From the NCBI RefSeq assembly GCF_046244385.1, contig NZ_CP176366.1:1302001-1366000 (forward strand): DNA of 64,000 nucleotides. The letters run 5' to 3'. The translations under genes were made by a program, and so were the position numbers. Under the pieces are notes generated by a model, which worked only from the letters and a program-made list of their open reading frames with translations, was not told the DNA's origin and did no database searches. The stretch comes from Methanospirillum stamsii. Its GTDB lineage: Archaea > Halobacteriota > Methanomicrobia > Methanomicrobiales > Methanospirillaceae. Shown here piece after piece: positions 58,276 through 64,000 of the stretch; within the stretch, counting starts at the first letter, position 1; every line of letters begins with the position of its first letter.

Positions 58276-59307
58276 ATGAAAATATTCGTAACCGGTGGCT
58301 GTGGATTTCTTGGATCACATATCTGTGAATATTATCAAAGCAGGGGTGATGAGGTAATAGCCTTTGATAACCTGACAAAGTTTGAGTTGTCCCGTACCGG
58401 CTACCCAGTGGAAGGGTCACGGATGTACAATGCATTATACCTGAAAAAACGAGGGGTCCGGATAATTGAAGGAGATATCCGAGATAAAGAATCCCTCATG
58501 TCAGCCGCTCAGGGATGTGACTATATTGCACACACCGCTGCCCAGCCTGCTATGACTATTGCTATTGACCATCCTGACCTTGACCTCACCTCAAATGTCA
58601 ACGGTACAGTCAATGTTCTGGAAGCAGCGAGGAGATATGATGTACCCGTTGTCTCCTGCTCCAGCATTCATGTCTATGGAAATGGTATTAACCAGGAGAT
58701 TGAGGAGCAGGAGGCCAGATTTGTGAGGAGACCTCCCGCTATCGATGAATCGTATCCCATCATGACCGGTCAGCTTTCACCACTCCATGCCTCTAAGCGC
58801 GCCGGCGAACTCTATGTGCAGGCTTATACTGATACATACGGACTAAAAGCGGCAACATACCGGCTATCAGGCATGTATGGGCCCAGGCAGTTTGGGGGGG
58901 AGGACCATGGGTGGGTTGCAAATTTTGCGATACGGACCATCCTTGGGCTACCTATGAAAATATTCGGGACTGACAAGCAGGTCCGGGATATTTTGTATGC
59001 CGGTGATGCAGTCAGGGCTATTGATGCGTTTTTTCACAATCCAAGATCTGGTATTTATAACGTCGGCGGAGGAGAGAAGACAGCGGTCTCAATTCGTGAA
59101 TGCCTGGAATTGATTTCAGAAATTTCCGGAAAAAAATCCGATATTAAGCTTGAACCTGCGCGCCATGGGGATCTCTGGTATTTTATCTCGGATATCAGCA
59201 AAATCAGACATCAGCTGGGCTGGGAACCGGTAACACTTCCGCGCACCGGGATTGAACACCTCATCCGTTGGATAGAATTAGAAAAACACCTTTTCATGAC
59301 ATCATGA
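58276..59307 (+). CDS. NAD-dependent sugar epimerase/dehydratase (extended SDR)
   Basis: 343 aa. Rossmann motif TGGCGFLG (6-13) and FDNLTKFELSRTG resemble CDP-paratose 2-epimerase (tyvelose) enzymes. The catalytic YxxxK site reads SPLHASK (about 170-176): Leu replaces Tyr, while Lys is kept. The Ser/Thr position (CSSIHVYG) is kept. Activity is thus uncertain; it may be altered or lost. Followed by a nucleotidyltransferase gene with ATGA overlap. Confidence 0.8.
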   Translation: MKIFVTGGCGFLGSHICEYYQSRGDEVIAFDNLTKFELSRTGYPVEGSRMYNALYLKKRGVRIIEGDIRDKESLMSAAQGCDYIAHTAAQPAMTIAIDHPDLDLTSNVNGTVNVLEAARRYDVPVVSCSSIHVYGNGINQEIEEQEARFVRRPPAIDESYPIMTGQLSPLHASKRAGELYVQAYTDTYGLKAATYRLSGMYGPRQFGGEDHGWVANFAIRTILGLPMKIFGTDKQVRDILYAGDAVRAIDAFFHNPRSGIYNVGGGEKTAVSIRECLELISEISGKKSDIKLEPARHGDLWYFISDISKIRHQLGWEPVTLPRTGIEHLIRWIELEKHLFMTS

Positions 59308-60029
59308 AAGCTCTTATTCTCGCTGGGGGGAGAGGTTCACGCCTGGAAGAGAAGACACAATGCACGAATAAGTGCCTTCTTGAACTTCATGGCAAACCGG
59401 TAATTGAGTATAATCTGAAGCGCGCCTGTGAAGCAGGAGTTACAGAGATCGTTATCGTTGTAGGTCATTGTGCAGAGCAGATTATCAACCGGTATGGGAT
59501 AGACTTTCAGGGGACACCCATCCGGTATGTTATCCAGTTGGAACAGAAGGGGCTGGTTCATGCGATCGATGTCTGCCGTGATGAACTGGGAAATGATGAT
59601 TTTTTCCTTCTCCTTGGTGATGAAGTCCTGACCGGGACCAGGATACCTGCGATGGTTAAAGAATTCCAAACTCAGAAACCCTTTGTGCTCTGCGGGGTTG
59701 TCCATCAACCCACACGGGAAAAGATATCCCGCACTTATACGGTATTGACTGGTGAGGATGGCCGGATATTCAGGTTAATAGAGAAACCCCGGGTTGCTGT
59801 GAATGATATTCAGGGGACCGGGCATTGTATCTTTAACAATGAGATTCTCCAGTACATTGAAAAAACACCGATTCATCCGGTCAGAGGGGAAAAAGAACTG
59901 CCTGATCTGATTCAGTGTGCTGTAGATGACGGCAGACTGGTGACCTTGTTTGAGATTGGAAGCATGTATACGAATATAAATTTTAAGGATGACTTGGCAG
60001 AAGCAGTCCAATTGCTTCATAAAACCTGA
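59304..60029 (+). CDS. sugar-phosphate nucleotidyltransferase
   Basis: 241 aa. N-terminal LILAGGRGSRLEEKTQCTNK is the NTP-transferase signature, with the catalytic Lys in NKCLL; LLLGDEVLTGT carries the metal Asp and VRGEKELPDLI closes the active site. Makes an NDP-sugar donor for this locus. Start chosen at ATG 59304 (ATGA overlap with the epimerase stop at 59307); the frame opens earlier inside that gene. Confidence 0.87.
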   Translation: MKALILAGGRGSRLEEKTQCTNKCLLELHGKPVIEYNLKRACEAGVTEIVIVVGHCAEQIINRYGIDFQGTPIRYVIQLEQKGLVHAIDVCRDELGNDDFFLLLGDEVLTGTRIPAMVKEFQTQKPFVLCGVVHQPTREKISRTYTVLTGEDGRIFRLIEKPRVAVNDIQGTGHCIFNNEILQYIEKTPIHPVRGEKELPDLIQCAVDDGRLVTLFEIGSMYTNINFKDDLAEAVQLLHKT

Positions 60030-60045
60030 TGATATAAGAATTCTT

Positions 60046-61158
60046 ATGAAAATTGGTATTATCATCGGTGATCTACAGACAAACCGAACCGGTATTGGGA
60101 CCTATATATATCACCTTGTCACCCGTCTTTCAGCCAGGTATGAGATCACAGTCATTCGTCATGAAAGTGGCATGGATATTCCCGGTTGTAAATCACTAAT
60201 AATAAAAACCCCTTTTTATAGGCGATATAATAGTCTGCTCTGGAATCAATGGTTACGATGTTATAAAAAGGAATTAGAGCAGTTTGACGTATTACATAAC
60301 CCTGGTCAGTTTCTTACATCCTCTAACCTCGGAAGGCACCAGGTTGTTACGATTCATGACATTACTCCGATTATAACGCCGTTCTATCATTTTCCATTCC
60401 GGAGCTTGACAAATCGGATATTTTTACCATCTGTATTACACTCCTCTGATAGGATCATCGCCGACTCGAACCACACTAAAAAGGATATCTATGAAGTCTA
60501 TGGGATCGCCCAGGAAAAGATAGAGGTCATCCATCTTGCGGCAGATCCGCAGTTTCAACCGATGGATAGAGAAAAAATCTTTGCATGGCGTGCAGAGAAG
60601 AATCTAGATTATCCCTACCTGCTTTTTGTGGGCACTATTGAACCAAGAAAAAACATTGAGACACTCATTAAAGCATTTGAGATGATCGCAGATAGTTTCA
60701 GAGATCTCCATATTGTGTTATCAGGGAACAGGGGTTGGAATTCTGAACCAATATTTGAAATGATTGGCGCTTCACGATATTCTGAACGGATACACTGGCT
60801 GGATTATGTTCCGTTTGAAGAACTCCCCCTCCTGTATAGCGGAGCGAGTGCATTTATTTATCCCAGTTGGTACGAAGGGTTTGGATTTCCCCCGCTCGAA
60901 GCAATGCAATGCGGAACCCCGGTTATCTGTTCCAGCTCATCGTCTCTTCCTGAGGTTGTGGGGAAAGATGGAATTATGGTTGCTCCTGATGATGTGCCAG
61001 GTTTTGCGCGGGAGATAACCCGGGTTCTGACCGATGAGTCATTCCGTGAAAAAATGGTTCTGCATGGATTTCAACAGGCTAATCAGTTTTCCTGGGAAAA
61101 AACCATAGAAAAGACTGCTGAAGTCTACGAAAGCATCTTGAGGAAAGATTCTCCATGA
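60046..61158 (+). CDS. family 4 glycosyltransferase (mannosyltransferase-like)
   Basis: 371 aa. VGTIEPRKNIETLI about 198-211 and PSWYEGFGFPPLEAMQCGTP about 273-292, with the E-x7-E pair of GT4. Start ATG 60046; an upstream in-frame ATG overlaps the previous gene. The next gene is a close paralogue, overlapping by ATGA, so the pair arose by duplication. Confidence 0.87.
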   Translation: MKIGIIIGDLQTNRTGIGTYIYHLVTRLSARYEITVIRHESGMDIPGCKSLIIKTPFYRRYNSLLWNQWLRCYKKELEQFDVLHNPGQFLTSSNLGRHQVVTIHDITPIITPFYHFPFRSLTNRIFLPSVLHSSDRIIADSNHTKKDIYEVYGIAQEKIEVIHLAADPQFQPMDREKIFAWRAEKNLDYPYLLFVGTIEPRKNIETLIKAFEMIADSFRDLHIVLSGNRGWNSEPIFEMIGASRYSERIHWLDYVPFEELPLLYSGASAFIYPSWYEGFGFPPLEAMQCGTPVICSSSSSLPEVVGKDGIMVAPDDVPGFAREITRVLTDESFREKMVLHGFQQANQFSWEKTIEKTAEVYESILRKDSP

Positions 61159-62255
61159 TTCACGCAGGTATCCTCACCGGAAATCTTGGGCATCGCCGTG
61201 CCGGAGTAGCTAATTATATCTATCATCTTGTTAGTCACCTTAAGAGTAATCTGAATATAACAACGATTGGCCATCATGGATCTATTCAATTGCCTCAAGT
61301 TGAAAATCTCGCTCCGTATTATCCTTTGATTCCCTACAACACTCTCCTCTGGTCGTTTGGAGTCGCATTGCAGAAAAGTAACCTGAAAAAACTGGATTTT
61401 GTGCACAATCCTGCTCAATTCCCTCTCCCAAAGCCCTGTCATTCCAGGTATGTGGTTACGATTCATGATATTACTGCCATCACAATGCCTGAATATCATA
61501 CCCGTTACCGGACATTGTATTCATGCTGGTTTTTACCCACTAACATAAAGAGAGCTGGTCATATTATTTCTGATTCAGTTGCAACAAAGAATGATATTAT
61601 CAAATCTTTTTCAATTCCTGATGAGCAAATTTCTGTAATTCCACTCGCTGCAGATATACAATTCAGACCCTGTAATGAAGAAGGGATACAGAGGGTAAAG
61701 TCTGCATATTCTCTCCATCGCCCTTTTGTTCTATTTGTCGGAACTATTGAGCCACGAAAAAATCTGCCAAGCCTTCTCCGGGCGTTTTCTATCCTCATCA
61801 AACATCACCCGGAATATAACCTCGTTATTGCTGGTCAGAACGGCTGGAAGTATAGTGAAGTGTACAGGATAGTGGAGCAGTTATCCTTAACAAGTAATAT
61901 CATATTTTTGACATATGTGTCACATGAAGATCTTCCGGCTCTCTATTGTGCAGCCGCGCTATTCGTTCTCCCATCCTGGTATGAAGGATTTGGCCTTCCT
62001 CCTTTAGAAGCCATGCAATGCGGAGTGCCGGTCATTGTCTCCGACCGAGGCTCACTCCCGGAGATTGTCGGCCCAGGAGGATGCATGGTCTCCCCCGATG
62101 ATCCTGTGGCGATTTCTGAAGCGATGATTGTGTATCTCACTGATAATGAGAAGCGAAAAGAGCAGATCCGATATAATCTGGCCCGTGCAAAAATATTCAG
62201 CTGGGACCGGTGTGCAGAGGAGACTCAAATGGTATACCGGAAATTAATGGAATAG
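61155..62255 (+). CDS. family 4 glycosyltransferase, paralogue of the preceding gene
   Basis: 366 aa, sharing VGTIEPRKNL and PSWYEGFGLPPLEAMQCGVP with the preceding protein, plus the N-terminal ANYIYHLVSHL (against TYIYHLVTRL). Adds a sugar to the growing glycan. Last plus-strand gene of the block; the following gene converges 4 bp away. Confidence 0.87.
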   Translation: MIHAGILTGNLGHRRAGVANYIYHLVSHLKSNLNITTIGHHGSIQLPQVENLAPYYPLIPYNTLLWSFGVALQKSNLKKLDFVHNPAQFPLPKPCHSRYVVTIHDITAITMPEYHTRYRTLYSCWFLPTNIKRAGHIISDSVATKNDIIKSFSIPDEQISVIPLAADIQFRPCNEEGIQRVKSAYSLHRPFVLFVGTIEPRKNLPSLLRAFSILIKHHPEYNLVIAGQNGWKYSEVYRIVEQLSLTSNIIFLTYVSHEDLPALYCAAALFVLPSWYEGFGLPPLEAMQCGVPVIVSDRGSLPEIVGPGGCMVSPDDPVAISEAMIVYLTDNEKRKEQIRYNLARAKIFSWDRCAEETQMVYRKLME

Positions 62256-62259
62256 GCCC

Positions 62260-63273
62260 TTATATCAATTTCCGATAAAGACGGATGTACTCATTCGTCA
62301 TCCGTCCAATGGTGAACATATCCAGTATCCTCTGACGGTTAAATATTCCCATCTTTTTTCGAAGGTTTTCATCTTCGGCGAGATGGCGGATGGCATCAGC
62401 AAATGCTTTAACATCATCCATTGGGCATAAATATCCACCCTTTCCATCAACTACCAGTTCAGGCATACTTGAACAGTTTGTTGTAACAACAGGTTTTCCA
62501 CATGCCATGGCTTCTGCAACCGAGAGGCCGAATCCTTCAAGCCGAGTCGGAAAAAGAAAAATATCTGCATTATTGTAGGTTTCTACCAATTCCTGTAAAG
62601 ATAATTTCCTGGTGGAAATAATATTTGGCGCATTTAAGTGAGTATTTTTTCGTAATCCCCCACTTATTAACAGCGAATATTTATCCCCGAGTTCATTCAT
62701 AATTTTTGGAAGTAGATCACCACCCTTTCTAATTATTGCATTTCCTGAAAAGAATAAAATCTTATTTTTTGAAGGAACTACATTATTTGAGTTAACTCTC
62801 TGATTTTCAACATCAAATGGCTTAAAAATTGTTTCATCAATTCCATTGTAAATCAGGATAGAATCAGAATAGCCAAAAACTTCTTCAATTTTGTTTTTTG
62901 TATAGTTACTTATACTAATTACTGAATCTGCAACATTAATACTCTTTTTTTCGCATTGAAAAATATATGAATGATAGAGCCGTTGTAAAGATGTTTTATA
63001 AGGCAGAAAAATTGGGTCATTAACGAGGTGGTATTCTGTTACTACTAGAGGTAGGTTGTTTTTAAATGCAAACCCATTCCAAGTATTTGAATGAATAAGG
63101 TCATATTCAGATGTATCGCAAAACAGTCTACTTAAATAGGGTATATACCCTGACCATAATGGGAGATATTTAATATTTGTAGTTATTGATGTTTTTTTCA
63201 GTCCTGTAACTAAGTTGTAAGTGAATACATCAGATCCAGATCCAGCTTTAATCAATGGAAATATAATTTGCAT
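62260..63273 (-). CDS. family 4 glycosyltransferase
   Basis: 337 aa. LFFSGNAIIRKGGDLL and FPTRLEGFGLSVAEAMACGKP (E-x7-E) identify GT4. AT-rich, unlike the convergent block before it. Single gene or start of a minus-strand pair with the partial gene at 63312, 38 bp upstream. Confidence 0.86.
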   Translation of the reverse strand: MQIIFPLIKAGSGSDVFTYNLVTGLKKTSITTNIKYLPLWSGYIPYLSRLFCDTSEYDLIHSNTWNGFAFKNNLPLVVTEYHLVNDPIFLPYKTSLQRLYHSYIFQCEKKSINVADSVISISNYTKNKIEEVFGYSDSILIYNGIDETIFKPFDVENQRVNSNNVVPSKNKILFFSGNAIIRKGGDLLPKIMNELGDKYSLLISGGLRKNTHLNAPNIISTRKLSLQELVETYNNADIFLFPTRLEGFGLSVAEAMACGKPVVTTNCSSMPELVVDGKGGYLCPMDDVKAFADAIRHLAEDENLRKKMGIFNRQRILDMFTIGRMTNEYIRLYRKLI

Positions 63274-63311
63274 ACATACATACCGGTTTTAGTTTAATCT
63301 GTCAATATGAG

Positions 63312-64000
63312 CTAACATTTTTTTCTGGATATTTGAGAGTAGATTTTCATAATTTGTTGGGTATTTTTTTCATTATTAAATAAATCATCAACAATCTTCT
63401 TTCCAGATGAACCTATTTTTTTACCAATTTCTTCGTTTTCAAGAAGAAAGAGGATTTTTTCAGCTAGTTCAGATGGATTATGAGAATGAATAAGGATTGC
63501 ATCTTTTTTATCTCGTAGTACTGATAAAGTTGTCCCACAATTTGTTACAATACATGGTATTGAGGCTTTCATCGCTTCTACCAGTGATAAACTCCATATG
63601 TTCTCAATAGGGCTTAAAGAGACAAAAATGTTTGTTTTTTGTAGAATTAGCGGTGTTTCATCAAACCAACCGAGGATTTTTACACTCCTTTGAATACCAA
63701 ATTTCTTAATCAATTGAAGGATGTCTTTTTTTAAATTACCATCTCCGGCGATGATAATAAGGATATCATTTCTTTTTTTTAGAATAATTGGGACTGATTG
63801 AACAAGGGTGATAGGATCTTTAAATACATCCAATCTCCCTATAAAACTGATAACTTTTTTCTCTTTAATCTCTGGTAATAATTCTTCAAGATCGGATAAT
63901 GGTTGAGGTTTTTCTTCAATAAGATTAGGAATATGATGTGCAAAAAGATTACACTCACAAATTTTTTGCGTTATCTCCGGGTGTGGGGAGATGATAGCAT
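63312..64000 (-). CDS. family 4 glycosyltransferase, cut by the window end
   Basis: The frame runs unbroken to the last base of the window; its N-terminus lies outside. Visible are ISFIGRLDVFKDP, ILGWFDETPLILQKTNIF and the donor motif SLSLVEAMKASIPCIVTNCG. The first visible Met at 63833 is internal, not a start. AT-rich like its neighbour. At least 229 codons are present. Confidence 0.85.
   Translation of the reverse strand, partial: AIISPHPEITQKICECNLFAHHIPNLIEEKPQPLSDLEELLPEIKEKKVISFIGRLDVFKDPITLVQSVPIILKKRNDILIIIAGDGNLKKDILQLIKKFGIQRSVKILGWFDETPLILQKTNIFVSLSPIENIWSLSLVEAMKASIPCIVTNCGTTLSVLRDKKDAILIHSHNPSELAEKILFLLENEEIGKKIGSSGKKIVDDLFNNEKNTQQIMKIYSQISRKKC

Overview
The window is archaeal. 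It carries archaeal-type 16S and 23S rRNA genes flanked by bulge-helix-bulge-capable processing stems, an intron-containing tRNA-Met, TATA-type promoters, AglB, RtcB with archease, SecF-SecD, an F420-NADP reductase and an anaerobic cobalamin pathway. Together these point to a methanogen of the Methanomicrobiales. The 16S sequence and gene content look most like Methanospirillum, but that is an impression and no database was searched.

Layout. 1-437 is non-coding with strong RNA hairpins. 438-9209 (minus strand) is one long operon: the cobalt transporter cbiMNQO followed by cbiT-L-F-G-H-C-D-E, with a palindrome-rich promoter/leader at 9222-9279. 9459-15106 is an rRNA operon: tandem promoters, 16S, tRNA-Ala, 23S, tRNA-Cys and three tandem 5S genes whose spacers carry tRNA-Cys-like debris. 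15197-15496 is a 300-bp transposase-less element with IS21-like multiple end repeats. 15889-17179 (minus) holds two paralogous secreted proteins made almost wholly of 14-residue FNSSxIGTMQ repeats, each with an N-glycosylation sequon. 17308-19391 holds a Trm5-like methyltransferase, a PIN toxin/partner pair and an intron-containing tRNA-Met.

19465-30740: CutA, then a minus-strand block that combines RNA repair (archease, RtcB) with a biotin-to-enzyme chain: a GATase1-like protein, a DUF2111-like protein, BirA, BioY, two ECF ATPases, EcfT, and pyruvate carboxylase subunits B and A. 30826-35060 (plus): SecF, SecD, thioredoxin, F420-NADP reductase, a class II aldolase and a small DUF2281-like protein. 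35062-39689: a KaiC-like protein with a broken Walker A, diverging from a type IV pilus/archaellum-like motor (one secretion ATPase, two GspF/TadC-like membrane proteins). 39727-43401: a CHASE4 histidine kinase and a response regulator with an unrecognised C-terminal half.

44067-64000 is accessory and surface-glycan territory: an AAA-ATPase/nuclease-like protein, a truncated ATPase gene behind a 31-bp palindrome, the oligosaccharyltransferase AglB, a GT2 enzyme, an IS1634-like insertion sequence beside the tail of another transposase, two radical SAM/SPASM proteins around a flippase and a WbsX-like protein, an SDR epimerase lacking its catalytic Tyr, a sugar nucleotidyltransferase and five GT4 glycosyltransferases, the last cut by the window edge. 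A plausible link, inferred only, is that AglB and this glycan locus decorate the sequon-rich repeat proteins at 15889-17179.
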